Origin: Gossypium raimondii
Taxonomy: Eukaryota; Streptophyta; Magnoliopsida; Malvales; Malvaceae
Direction: 5' to 3'
Length of the DNA: 64,000 nt
Assembly (NCBI RefSeq): GCF_025698545.1
Contig: NC_068576.1
Coordinates: forward strand, 57,138,094 to 57,202,093
Shown: one piece after another, positions 1 through 12,000 of the stretch
Numbering within the stretch: the stretch's first letter is position 1
How the letters are laid out: each line of letters opens with the position of its first letter
Program-made: the position numbers and the translations under genes
The notes under the pieces: generated by a model
Databases searched by the model: none
Told to the model about the DNA's origin: nothing
The model's input: the letters and a program-made list of their open reading frames with translations, nothing else

Positions 1-2047
1 GTATTATGTTATTTTTATATATTATGTAATTTAGAACACGTTAAAAACATAAATATATACTAAATATATAATATTACTCTAATGTAAACATTAAAATAAT
101 GTTAAGATGACAATATAAAAAATGTATAAAATTATTAAATATTAATATAATATAATATATATTTTAAAATTTAAAAATAATATGGATGAGCCTAAAATGG
201 ACTTGGGTTAGTCTTTTGTAAATTTGGGTGGGTTTGGGTAAAATTTTAGGCCCAAATTTGAGCCGAGCCTGACTAAATTTGGACAAACATAAAATACAAT
301 AATATCATGCTTAAGCCCAACCCGAACCCGGCCCATGAGCACCTGTACCGCCACCTCTAGGAACAAGAGAAGAAGATGGATATACGATTCAGGTTCACAG
401 CCTTCATTACCAATTCGAAACAGCCTATGAAATTGGTTATACGACTTAAGAGAGATGTTTGTCCATTGGTTTTGCAAGTTTTTTAAAATACAAGACATAA
501 TGTTTACCCCAAGGGCAGTGTTAGAGATGGCAGGTCGGGTCCCTTTAAAATAAAAAAATTAACTTTTTGCTTTTACAATTTATATAATTTTAAGTTAGTA
601 TATAATAAAATTACACCTTGACCTTTTAAAAATAATAAAATTTTAATTTAATTTTTAAAATTATAAAAATATATATTATTAAAATAATAAAATTAAATTT
701 TAACTCTCATAAAAATATAAAATTTAATATATAGATTCATCGCGTCTTAAAAATTTATCTGAGGGACAACCTGTTTGAACCCATCATCAACATCATCGTA
801 ATTGGAATCATCGTCAACAAAGGTAGGATCTTAATGGCAAGGTGGAGGGCTAAAGTCGCAGTGCCATGGCCATAGGTGAAGGCTGGTTGGGTACTTCTAT
901 TCGTGTCGAGTGTGCAAGGATAGTATTAAAAAAGCTACTGTATTAATGCTTTTTTTTATACATAGTAGACAATTAGTTGGAATATGTTTTTTAAGACCAA
1001 GACTAGTTTGGTCCTAAGAAACACAAGTTGTCAAATGATAAAATCCTTAAACCATAGCTGGAAGTGGCAAATTATCAAACAGGTTAAGTGCACACCGTGA
1101 AAGCTGCTCTTTATTTGTATATAATAATATGTTAATCATGGAACCAGTGAGGCCGGGGGCTATCATACAGTCTGTCATTTCTTCCACTTTTTTGTCCATT
1201 CCAATACTTTTCGAGGACTAATTTTAAGCTAATATAAACGTAAACGATTTTTTTGGTGAGAAGTGGAATCAATAATTTTTTTAAGTGATTCTTATTGTTT
1301 CCTGTTCAAATTTTATCTTTTAACTCTGACGAGACTAGGAGAGAGTACTTGTTATTTTTAGGTAGATTCAACCGGTTTTTTATTAAATCTGACTTAATCA
1401 ATCATAATCTACAAACATTGGTCTAGTTGAATTAAAGCTCAAGAGATATATAAACGAACTAACTTTAGATTGGTCGGTCCAGTCGGTTAATTGACTTTAA
1501 TTATTGAGTTTGAATAATATATTTATTTTATAAATTATAAATTATAAATAATTAAAAAAATATTAAATTAAGTCAATCTTTTAGTCGGGTTGGTTTGAAA
1601 ACCGATAACCGACCAAAATAACCTCTTACCCCGAACCTATAACAAAAAAAACCACCCAAACTGACTAAATCAATTCAATCGGTTTAGTCTGTCTTTACCA
1701 AAATTTGCTTTGCGATAGATGAGAGCCTAAATGCTTTAAGCATTTAAAGGGTAAATATTTGATTAACATTTTAATCAACATTTAAGGGTTTAGAAATTGT
1801 AGATTAGTACATCTAAGTAAAAAAATAGCAATTTTAAATTGGAGTTTAGCTTAGTTGATTACAAAGATAGATATTGTTATTTGATACAGTATCAGTAAAA
1901 TAGATTAAAATCGTATTTATTTTTTATATTTTCAAATATCAAATAAAGACGCATATTAACTTATTAATTCGAAAAAGAAAAAAAACTCCACCGTTGGATG
2001 TATGGATGTACAAAACTAGTTGGTCTAACATTGCCTACAAGGGGGTT
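1..2047. other. Intergenic, AT-rich, repeat remnants
   Basis: No gene is supported here. The segment at about 182-350 is rich in GGCCC and GGGTTTGGG-like words and resembles a common dispersed plant repeat. The segment at about 1360-1690 has words such as CCGGTTT and GGTCGGTCC at one side and their complements at the other, so it looks like a decayed fold-back element. Similar words recur at about 2940-3060, 7300-7370 and 56950-57240. The rest is low-complexity AT-rich sequence. Confidence 0.5.
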
Positions 2048-2539
2048 TCAACTTTCAACAATGGTCTCCAACGCCGGTTTCCACGATCTCTGCTTCGAAA
2101 ATCTCACCACGACGGAATCTTTCGCACCGTCGTTCACGGCGTTTTGCGGCGGGGACTTAGCTTCAAACGGGAAAATGCAAAGCTCATTAAAAACAGGTAA
2201 AATCTTCCCAATATTAAAGCTCGCATGTTTCAACGCCTTATCTGCCTTACAACTGAGGCAACTCATTTCCTCTTCCGTCAGCACCGAGTAAAGCAATTCC
2301 ATGGGAAGAAGGAAATAAAGTCGCCGCCGTTCCAACTCTTCATCTGCCGTCAACCCATGAACCCGAAAACCCACTTTTAAACCGCCGGAATCGCACACGA
2401 ACTGACCCGGATTCTCCACCATTAGATCCGCCGCTTTGACTGATTTCGTATACATCTGAATGTTCCCATTTGGAAACACCACTTTCACTGCTCCACCGCC
2501 GGAGATGATCGACGGCGCACAAGAAACTGCATTCCCCAT
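2048..2539 (-). CDS. PADRE (DUF4228) domain protein
   Basis: A single-exon gene encodes 163 residues. The N-terminus MGNAVSC has glycine at position 2, as in N-myristoylated proteins, and a nearby cysteine that could be palmitoylated, so membrane attachment is plausible. The order of motifs fits the plant DUF4228/PADRE family: a short strand region with VKVVFPNG near residues 18-25, a middle part with 'VENPGQFVCD' near residue 41, and the conserved 'RRRLYFLLP' block near residue 71 followed by 'LYSVLTEEEM'. The C-terminus is basic and weakly conserved. Members are often induced by stress and pathogens; their biochemical role is unknown. The start is the first Met and gives the usual family length. 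The next upstream segment is AT-rich and noncoding. Family assignment is from recalled motifs. Confidence 0.85.
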   Translation of the reverse strand: MGNAVSCAPSIISGGGAVKVVFPNGNIQMYTKSVKAADLMVENPGQFVCDSGGLKVGFRVHGLTADEELERRRLYFLLPMELLYSVLTEEEMSCLSCKADKALKHASFNIGKILPVFNELCIFPFEAKSPPQNAVNDGAKDSVVVRFSKQRSWKPALETIVES

Positions 2540-3910
2540 TTATCAATAATATATAAAAGAGAATTATAGGAATAGAGGAAGTTGCTAGGAAAATGAGAGA
2601 CCCTTATGAAATTAATGATGAAGAGATGGATGATATATGTGCATGCAAAGATGGTGGTTGAGCGATAAAGGGGAGGGTACTTATTTATTTATTGGATTAT
2701 GGGTTAATATTGTTTTTAGTCCTTCAATTTTGTAATTAAGCCCATTTTGGTATCTGTATTTTTTTAACTTGCAAATGTAAAATTTTGGGTTTTTTTTCTA
2801 AATAAAAATGTACAAGAAAACGCATAAAAAAAAGGGTTCAAAATTGAAAAAAAAAATCTCTAACAAGAACAATTTGTCTATTGGAGCTTCACCTCCAATT
2901 CGATTAAAAGACTCTAAACCGTCCAACATTGAAAAAAAAACGCTTAAACCAAGATTGTTTTAATTGAATCGAATCAATTAGATCGAGAACCATTCGAATT
3001 AGAAAGATTAGTCGAATTAGTGGTTTGATCAATTTGACCACCAATCTGGTTCTAAAAACTTTGGCTTAGGTACCTAAAGTTTTATTTTTGGTCAAGACTG
3101 ATAGCTAAGCTATTAATTCTATCTCATTTTATCCAAAAAGTGTTCGATATCTCGTAAGAACATGTCATGTCTCATGGTATTATTGGCTCATACAAATTTC
3201 TAAGGTAAAATGAGATAAAATTAATAGCTTAAATATCACTTTTGACTAAAAAACTTTAGGAACCTAAATAAAAAATAGTACGGTTTAAGGACCAACTTTG
3301 TATTTAAACCTTTATTTGGTATACTTTTAGAGCTTCACATATCGCTATCAGACAACCAAGATGTAGGCAGATTTTCATGAATTGAGGACCTGATGGGACA
3401 CTTGTCATCAACACAGTTTACTGCTTTTTGGTATATTTCTCTTTCTTTCAGGTCAAATTATAAATTTGGTCCCTATATTATACTCAAGTTTGAAATTTAA
3501 TCTTGTATACTATTATTAACTAGTCCAAATAATTAACACTATTAACTAATTATGTTGAAATCTCGACATAGATTTTTGTAAAACACTCCTTCCAACAAAA
3601 AATAATGAGTTAGAACGAGTGTTAAGAAAAGAAATTTACATCAATACTTTAACCATTTAGAATAACTAATGACATTATAAAAGTAAATGGATCAAATTAT
3701 GCTAAATTGAAGTATAAGAAACTTAAATTTAAGTTTAAGCAATAGTAGAAGGACCAAAACAAAATTTGACTTTTCTTTTGTTATGATTACTATTATTATT
3801 AAAGAAATCAAAGTTAAGTATAATGATTTAACTGACACAAATATATTAGAATTATCCATTAACCATACAACTTACAATGATATGATAATTAATTTCATTA
3901 GAGGAATTTT

Positions 3911-4390
3911 AGGTAAATCACACCCAAGTTCACTAAACTATTAGTAAGTTTACTTTTGGTCACTCAACTTCAAAAAGTTACAAAATAGTCATTGAACTAT
4001 TCAAAAGTTTTCATTTAAGTGACTAAACTATTTGAATGTTTTATTTAAGTCACTAAACTAATTGAATATTTTTATTTAAGTCAATGGACTGTTAAGTTAC
4101 TTTTTAAAGCCCGACTAGTAAGATCCAAGCGGCTATTTTTCCGATGGATCAATATTCATCAGCGGGTAGAAGAACATATCTTAAATTTAAGTTGATCTGA
4201 CAATCAACATCGAAAATTGGTGTAGGAGGTGCGAATAGAGAATGCCACACAATAGTAAATTTAACAACCCAATGACTTAAATGAAAACTTTCGAATAGTT
4301 AAGCGATCATTTTGTAACATTTTAAAGTTGAGTGACCAGAACAAAAAGTTACTAAAAGTTCAATGATGTTGGGTGTAATTTACCCATTTT
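3911..4390. repeat. Fold-back element, family II, copy 1
   Basis: The left end begins GGTAAATCACACCCAAG and the right end finishes with TTGGGTGTAATTTACC, which are inverted copies of one another. The similarity continues inward through phrases of the type 'gtcactcaacttcaaaa' on the left and their complement on the right. A second copy lies at about 19145-19715. I could not find a convincing target duplication, so the superfamily is open. Confidence 0.7.
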
Positions 4391-4614
4391 CGGGGGGTTA
4401 AATATGACAAATAAAATAGTATAAATAAAATGAAGCACATGTAGAGGGATGGAGCAAAATGCTAAATACCCAAATGTAATGGGTATTTGGGAAAACGACA
4501 CTAACAACCCTTATGATTAGATATGGTAAGAAGCAATTTTTTTGGATTGCATACTCTGCGGCTCATCACCTATAATTTACTTTTAAATCATTAATCATTA
4601 CAAACTAATTTGTT

Positions 4615-4626
4615 GGGGGGGGGGGG
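4615..4626. repeat. Poly-G run of 12
   Basis: Twelve consecutive G residues. It may be a length-variable tract or a sequencing-sensitive site. No function is inferred. Confidence 0.9.
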
Positions 4627-4739
4627 TTTATAAGATGACAAAAGTTCAAGAATATTTAGACAGCAAATTGATTTTCATGTCAAATCTTTTCTATTCTTTT
4701 TGCTAGCTTGCAAAATCCCTTTTATATATATATTTTTTA

Positions 4740-4935
4740 TTTGAGATGAGGCAGTGATGGGTGTTGTTTAACATCAGATTTGAGGGATGGATAATGTTTA
4801 GGGATTGGCTCTAACACTTAATGTCAATCAAAGTCTTTTGTCATTACACCATGAGCTCAATTGACAATGGTACATAAAAATTTGGATGCGCCATTCCAAC
4901 ATTATATAAATCTAATACTTAAGTTCAATTCATTC
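4740..4935 (-). repeat. tRNA-like (SINE-like) repeat, copy 1
   Basis: Read on the minus strand, it contains a box-A-like word TGAGCTCATGG (about 4848-4858) and, some 45 bases on, a box-B-like word GAGCCAATCCC (about 4802-4812). The segment has a clear homologue at 7610-7800 that shares the flanking phrases. The boxes are not at the very 5' end of the shared region, so a standard SINE architecture is not proven. Confidence 0.35.
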
Positions 4936-5978
4936 ATATAATCGAAGAATTGCATCAGGTGCAATAGTGGAGTCAGAAAATTTCTTTTGGGGGTCGAAAT
5001 TAAATTGTATATTTTTTTCGATAGTAAAAATTTAATTTCACTATCTTTATAATTTTTAAAGGATTAAATCAAAATTTTATTATTTTTGAAGGGTTAAAAT
5101 ACAATTTTATTATTACTAATTTAAAATTTTATAAATTATAAAGAGCTTAAATAAAAAAAAATCAATTTTAAGAGGACAGGCTCTGCCAACCCCACCATTG
5201 ATTAGGTGGGTGTAGGAAGACAATAAGACCCAATTCTATATTAAAAGCCTCCGCTAGCACCATTTTCATCTTTGGCTGTCTAGCACCGTCTGTGTTCGAG
5301 GAACAGATATCAAAACTCATATAACTATTTTTAGTGATTAATTCATTTGGTCTCAAAACTCATTACTTTTTTGTGTGTGTTTATTTTAATCTGTGACTTC
5401 ATTTGGGAAAAGATGAAGAGGAAAACTTCAGTTCTTTATATGTCATATATAGATATATATATATTTCATAGTATAATATGAATCTAAACAATAGATATCC
5501 AAAAATATTTACATCCTTTTAGATATAATGATTTCCATGCATGTATTTATATTATAATTTATCTTTCCTTTATTTATACCATACTTTAAATTATAATTAA
5601 AAAGAAAAGTCTATAGCTTTCCTGCTCTATAACATATCACTCAGTTTCTTTTTCTTTCTTTTTTTTTTTATAAATTATCTTATATTTTACTTTTACCATC
5701 CATAAACTACAAAACATATTCTTTATTTTTCTTTTGCAATAATCAGTACAACCCACGAGTTCGAAAAGGTAAACCGTCGATCATGAAATGCGTTCCATTC
5801 TCATGAGCAAGAATTAAACTTCCGACCACCCAACCACATGCAATGAGATGAGCAAAGCTGAAGAGTTTGTCTATTTTGCCAAAAAAAAAAAAGGATTAAC
5901 TCAAGAAACTGAAAATTTGCAACTCAAAAATCATGTCCACAAAGACAGGGCCTAATAAGAGAGGGAAATAATACGTAG

Positions 5979-6912
5979 TCAATCCTCACGCCACATCTTT
6001 TCGCATTTCAAGCACTGATAGAATGTTGTTGCCGGCTCATCAGCTGACCGGATCTGCACCTGTGAGAAAAGCGCCCTCCCATGGCTACAAGAAGGGCATG
6101 TTGCTGCAAGACAATAAAGAAAGAATGTTTACGAGGCAGCAACAGCAAGGGACGGCACTTAAAGTTGACTTTCTCAAACAGCAATCAACCACGAGAGTAA
6201 GAACACATAAAAGATGATTGTGGCTCAGCCTTGCAACTCTCAACTGCCAATTTTTACATAAGATTTCTCTCCCAACAAGAATGGATAATTATACGACAGT
6301 CGAAAAGAAGTTGAAGAAGTAGACGAGATCAATCCTCGTGTCCAGCACAGTGATATAGGGATATCCTCCAAACACATAGAAAATTCAAACTATCTCGAGA
6401 ATCCCCCATGAGAAAAGATCATCGTAAGAATCATAACTACTACAACCAAACGTTCAATACATCAACAACATGGTTTTGACTTCAATTCAGCATGATCATG
6501 TATCTCATAGAACCAAACAAACACCGAAAATTTCACACTTCACAATTTGTAACCACAAAAGGCAATGAAGAATAAGAAGCAACATTCAGTAATAAAAATA
6601 TTATATTACCATCAGTCTCAGACCCGCCCATTTTCATATCTTCTTTGTTGAAAACGGGTTCTATTTCTTTCTTAACAAGATGCTGCCTTCTCTTTATTTT
6701 AACCTATTACAAAAATCAAAATCAATCCACAAAATAAAAAATTTGACAACATTCGCGAAAATAAACTCGCATTAATTCAAAATAAATAAATAAAAAACCT
6801 TGTTCTCAAGGTGACAAACGTAAGGACAAGTCGGGCAAAAGAACCTCGAAGGCCGACCCATATGCGGCAACTCATACTGTAACATGTTCCCACAACTTGG
6901 GCAAAACTCCAT
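5979..6912 (-). CDS. RPC10: DNA-directed RNA polymerase III subunit RPC10 (C11)
   Basis: Three exons, 6799-6912, 6610-6703 and 5979-6103, give 110 residues; junctions are GT/AG and keep phase. The protein is the TFIIS-like small subunit of RNA polymerase III, needed for RNA cleavage by the stalled enzyme, termination and reinitiation. The N-terminal zinc ribbon has C4-x2-C7 and C26-x2-C29. The C-terminal ribbon has C72-x2-C75 and C100-x2-C103, with the hallmark QIRSADEP loop carrying the acidic pair D91-E92 that reaches the active site. The length matches human and yeast C11 (about 108-110). The start is MEFCPSC; an in-frame Met further upstream would add a basic extension unlike the family. 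All key residues are present, so the gene looks functional. Confidence 0.95.
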
Positions 6913-7239
6913 TTTTTTTACCACAGTCGGAAAACCTAAGAACTTGTGTTTTTTTTTTCTCGATTCCTCTGTTTTTGGAAGTTTCAACCAATGTTCTGTT
7001 CTTCACTTCTCTCAACTGAAGGTGACCCTTTGTTTCTGTCGGCCGCCGTCTCAAGTTGGTATCGCCACCGGATAAAAGTGCAAGATGGGAGAACGACAAA
7101 TCAAAGTGATGAGGGAGAGAATAGAACAAGAAGTAAAGAATAAAATTGATCAATTTATATTGGGCCATATTATATTAGGTTAAGAAGCATCATCAGGTTC
7201 AATTGGTTAGAAATGGCCTCATAATTTTTATTTTTCAAA

Positions 7240-7266
7240 TTATATTATATTATATTATATTATATT
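7240..7266. repeat. Pentamer microsatellite (TTATA)n
   Basis: Five or more uninterrupted copies of a five-base AT unit, followed by impure T-rich sequence. Confidence 0.85.
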
Positions 7267-7609
7267 TTTCATTTATTTTTATTTTTATTTTTAATATTGA
7301 ACTGGTGGTTCGGATTGGAAATTGATAGTTTGACCGGTTCAAACATCATTCCAGTTATAAAAACATTAGTTTGCACTATAATTTATATATAAACATAATT
7401 TTGAAAAGACTTTTGAATTAATAAGAGTACCCTTTATTATTAATTATATTACTAAATTGATATTTGTATAATAATTTATTAATATTATTACGTGATAATC
7501 ATAACAATGATATTATGTTATATTACAAAACTTTAGATAATAAAGTTAAAATAAACAAGATTTACAAGCTAGATGGAATTTGAAAATATATTTATTAATA
7601 TTATTTTGA

Positions 7610-7800
7610 TACGAGGATAGATAATTTTAGGGATGAAATCTAAACCCTAAACTAAGATTTCATTTTAATGATTATCTTTTATCACTACACCACAGACTCA
7701 ATTGACAATATTAATTAAATATGTACAAGTCATTTGCTATTCAATCATTATATAAATCTAATACATACTTCAATTTGTTCATATAATCAATTTTAGGAAA
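7610..7800 (-). repeat. tRNA-like (SINE-like) repeat, copy 2
   Basis: It is homologous to 4740-4935, sharing phrases such as 'ctcaattgacaat' and 'attatataaatctaata'. On the minus strand it has a box-A-like word (TGAGTCTGTGG) and a box-B-like word (GGGTTTAGATTTC). It has diverged considerably from copy 1. Confidence 0.35.
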
Positions 7801-8404
7801 ATGATATTTAATTTATGTGAACTTAAATCTCGAATTTTGTTGTTTGTTTTCGTGATTTTATCTTTAATCTAAGACTTCATTTAGGGAAAAGATTGAAGGA
7901 AAACTTCAATTCCCTTTTGTATATTTACATATAAAAATTTATTCCATACACAGTTAACGAATGCTTTTAAACTTCACAAGCGAGCGAGTTAAGGATTTAA
8001 CAAATATATTATAAAATGAAATAAAAATTAAAAATTAGTTATATAAATAAATATAACACTTGTTATCCTCTCAATCAGTCTAAAAAGACTCCACTGATTA
8101 TATCAAATAATTATCCTATATATATATATATATAAATAATTCATAATATGAATATAATAAAATGTCCACTCATGTATATATATTATAGTTGTACTTTTCT
8201 CTATCCATACCACACTCTAAAGTGAAAAAGCTGAAGCATTGATTCAGTGCTTGTAAGGAAGGATGCTATTATAAGTAATATAAATTTAAGAAAAGAAAAC
8301 TCAACCACCACCTTACACTATAATAGTTATGTTTTATTGTAAACTATAAAATACACTATCTGGTAATATATTATACTTATTTAACTTGATATGATCTAAA
8401 TTCT

Positions 8405-8640
8405 ACCCAAAGCACGATCTAAATCTCAATATATAACACCATATCTTTGGATATAAAAAAGTATCAACTTCTTCCAAATAATATCACATTGAGTACCCAA
8501 AAAATGTCAAATTCTATTAAAACGCTCTAAATCCCACTAAATATCACTGTAATCTTTAGGTATCAAAATGTATTGATCTCTACCAAATACAGGTATCATA
8601 TTGGACCAATAAACACTCGGGTACCAAATTATAAAGGAAA
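8405..8640. repeat. Diverged direct duplication
   Basis: Two neighbouring stretches of about 115 bases share the ordered words CTAAATC, ATATCTTT/AATCTTTA, CCAAATA and GTACC(C/A)AA. The copies are strongly diverged. No coding role is seen. Confidence 0.4.
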
Positions 8641-9067
8641 CCAAATTAGAAGAAGAAATGTCAAATTCAGGTACCAAATGATATATTTAATCTTTACAAT
8701 ACCATTAGAAAGAACCTTCCAAGCAAATACTTGTACATCTTGGGCAAACATCCAAGAGAACATACTCTTAATCAAAATATGCAGAAATTTGGCTAAACTA
8801 AATATGATGCGACTAAAAAAGTCTCAACATCCATAAATTTGATTTGCTAAATCTACACACTGTACTATACCTGTACATTTGAAATTTTTTTCACTTCTAA
8901 AAAGAATACAAATCAAAGAATACTAACACAAAGTCATGAACTTTGGCGCACACAAACACACCATGACCAACCACAAACAAAAATCCCACACAAATGAAAG
9001 CACCCAATCAAAAGAATGAAATGAATATGGAACATGAAAGAAAAAAAAACAAACACTAAAAAGACAC

Positions 9068-12000
9068 TCATGATTTATATCTTACAAGCAATGGAGATAA
9101 TGTCATCCCTAGATGGATTGCCTTCACCAATGCCACAAATTGGGATAGACTTTCTTGAGAGAACCACTTCAGTTTCCACTTCTTACTACTCATACCAGCC
9201 CTTTTTTGCGTTTTGGTCGAGGAACCGGCTTTCGATGTGCTGGACTTAATGGGTAATGTTATACAACACGTCTCTCCTTGCTTGATGACCTAAAAAGTAC
9301 AAACCGGATTAACAATTACCTTCCCTAGACTCGACATCAATAGTAAGTAAAACGAAAAGGAAAATTGTGTATGTCATGGTAGATATAATCCCACTTTCTA
9401 CATGGATTTTAGAAACAACAGAAAAGGAGATTTTGGGTAAAAATACCATGGAAGCCCTTGTACTAGGTATCAGATTGCATTTTGCCCCCTCTACTCAAAA
9501 AATAGGCAAATTACTCTCTGTACATTAAATCAATGAGCAAGCTGGTCCTTTCTGTTAAAAGTTCCATCCATTTCTATTATTAAATACTAGAATGGCTAAC
9601 AGAAGAACCAAACAGTGACTTGTAGCGTCACGTGTACGTCAGCGGGACCAATTATTAATAGTAGAAATAGATGGAATTTTTAATAGAAGGATAGTTTCTT
9701 TTTCATCTAATGTATACGGACTAAATTGCTATTTTTTAGTAGAGGGGACAAAATGCAATCCGACTCCTAATATAAGAGCCTCTATTGGTACTTTTACCGG
9801 AGATGTTGCTGTCTATTTTGAATGTATCAAGTATAAACCAAAAAATATGGTCATCTTCTACATGCAATTTTAACCATTGGTTGCAGAATGCAAGACAAAA
9901 ATACTAGAAAGGTTACCATCTCTGATATGTCTGCGATGTCACAGCTTGAATCAAGGGAGAAATATGGACTGGAACATGCATTGTTTAGGAGAGAACTAAA
10001 CTGAAAGATGTCTTCAACGCAAACAAGCACATGTCCTCCGATAACAAACAATGATCTTGAAAACCACGGTTCCTCTGTCCAGTTTTCACATAAAATAAGA
10101 TTAAGCATTATCAAGTCCAAGGTTTATGTGTATATGCCTTTGCATTCGCATGCAAGTGGGAGCTTAAGAATGCTAGATGAATAGTTGATAATCAAGTGTT
10201 GTCATATAATCCAAAGAATATAAACTGCTAAATATAATCATACAACTGGTAGAAGTACCATGGAGGCCCTTGTACTAGGAGTCGGATTGCATTTTGCCTC
10301 CTCTACTAAAAAAATGGGCAAATTAGTCCCTCTACATTAGATCAAAGAGTAAATTGGTCTTTATGTTAAAAATTCCATCATTTCTACTGTAAAAAATTGG
10401 TTCTAGTATGTCAAAATGAGGTATACATAGCACACCACATATAATTGTCAAGTTATTCTAATAGCAATGCCAATTTTTAATAGTAAAAATGGATGAAATT
10501 TTTAACAGAAATGATCAATTCGCTTTTTGATCTAATGTACAAGGAATAATTTGCCATTAAAGGAGGGAAAATGCAATATGACTCCTAATACAGGGGCCTC
10601 CATGGTACTTTTTAGCCCTCAGAGAAGGAAACATATGAGGCATCCTACAAATTAGTCAAGGGTTCTGGACAAACAAACACACAAACACAGACTCTGCAAT
10701 ATAATCTATCGGCAAATACAACCTGTTGACATCTTCCTATTGACATTTTCAAACAAACACCAAGTCAAGTCAACCAATCCCATTCATCTAAAGTTTCATC
10801 TAAAGAGCAACCAAAAGTTCATCAGGATTTGAAAGAACAGAACTTTTCAATCCTTCCCGTTCCACACAAAATTATTGGTAACATTCTAGAGATGACAAGT
10901 AAATTAAATAAAACAAATCATAACAGGATAAAATTCATTGAACATACCTTCATGGCCACCTTGCCAGAAAAGCACCATGGAATATTGGAAAATGCTTAAT
11001 TTTAAACCTCCACATATTTGTTTCTCAAACAACTCAGCCTGAACCTGCTCCAAACTGCCATTTAAATTTCCAAACCTCAATCTATCATGACAAAGAAAAT
11101 GTATGTTGTATGGCAGTTATTGAAGTCAAAACTAATCATTATTATAATCCACGTCCCATTTGTTGTAAGATTGTTGATCTAGAGTGGTTTTTGGAGCAGT
11201 GCATGCAACTTATCCACATCCATTGAGACATAGGTAAGGAAAAATATTTGAACACAGAGATAAATAAACCGACACTAATATGAAATCTAGGAAACACAGA
11301 TATGGACACATAATATGGGTAGAACATGAGTTCTATAAAATACAAGGTTCCACTCAATGTTGATTCCATTTGAGAGGGAAAAGAAAAACTTTATCATGCA
11401 GCTAGGCATTTTATGTGCCATCACATGGCCAACATATTTTGCCACATTGGAGTGGTGTTCATGTCGGACACATGTCCGACACTTGAATACTCCTACCAGA
11501 AGTGTCGCTGCTTCATAGTATGAAATTCATTTTAGGATGGATGTCCAGAAAAGTATTTATGTCACATAAACACACAGAGACACATACAGCTGGTATTTTA
11601 AGCATTAAGTTTCATGGTTAAGTAAAAGAGTATTGAAATCACCTTCTTAAAGAACATTTATCATTTGGTGTGGATGAATCAGAAGCTTTCAACATGAAAA
11701 GTAATTGACTTGATTTCTCGATGCTCCTTGTTACGAACAAGTATGCTACACTCCCTTTGACATACACCCTATTCAACAATAGAAAATATACAATTATAGA
11801 GGAATGATTAGTTTCTTAACTTCCATTGAAGTTATAAATCACTAACCTCACAACCTGAAGACTCAGACCAACTAAAACCTCTCTTATATCTTCAACCCTA
11901 TGGGAACCTAATAAATCCAAGATACTCTCTGCAACGAGATCAAAGTGCACACCATAATGAAATTTGGCAATCCGCACAAGAAATTTTGTCAACAAACACT

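Larger units (their letters stand above)
2540..5978. other. Intergenic with repeats
   Basis: No gene is supported. It contains a fold-back repeat at 3911-4390, a homopolymer G run at 4615-4626, a tRNA-like repeat at 4740-4935, and about 4975-5190 of a dispersed repeat with the recurring phrase 'aggattaaat'. A 62-codon open frame at 5168-5356 overlaps the edge of that repeat and is not taken as a gene. Confidence 0.5.
6913..9067. other. Intergenic with repeats
   Basis: No gene is supported. It contains a pentamer microsatellite at about 7240-7266, a decayed fold-back segment near 7290-7370, a tRNA-like repeat at 7610-7800, a short AT run near 8117-8133 and a diverged direct duplication at about 8405-8640. 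Confidence 0.5.

Noticed and set aside
1994-2291. Plus-strand open frames opposite the PADRE gene
   Set aside because: They are antisense shadows of a well-supported coding exon.
5168-5356. 62-codon open frame on the minus strand
   Set aside because: It overlaps a dispersed AT-rich repeat, has no recognisable motif and no promoter or splice context.
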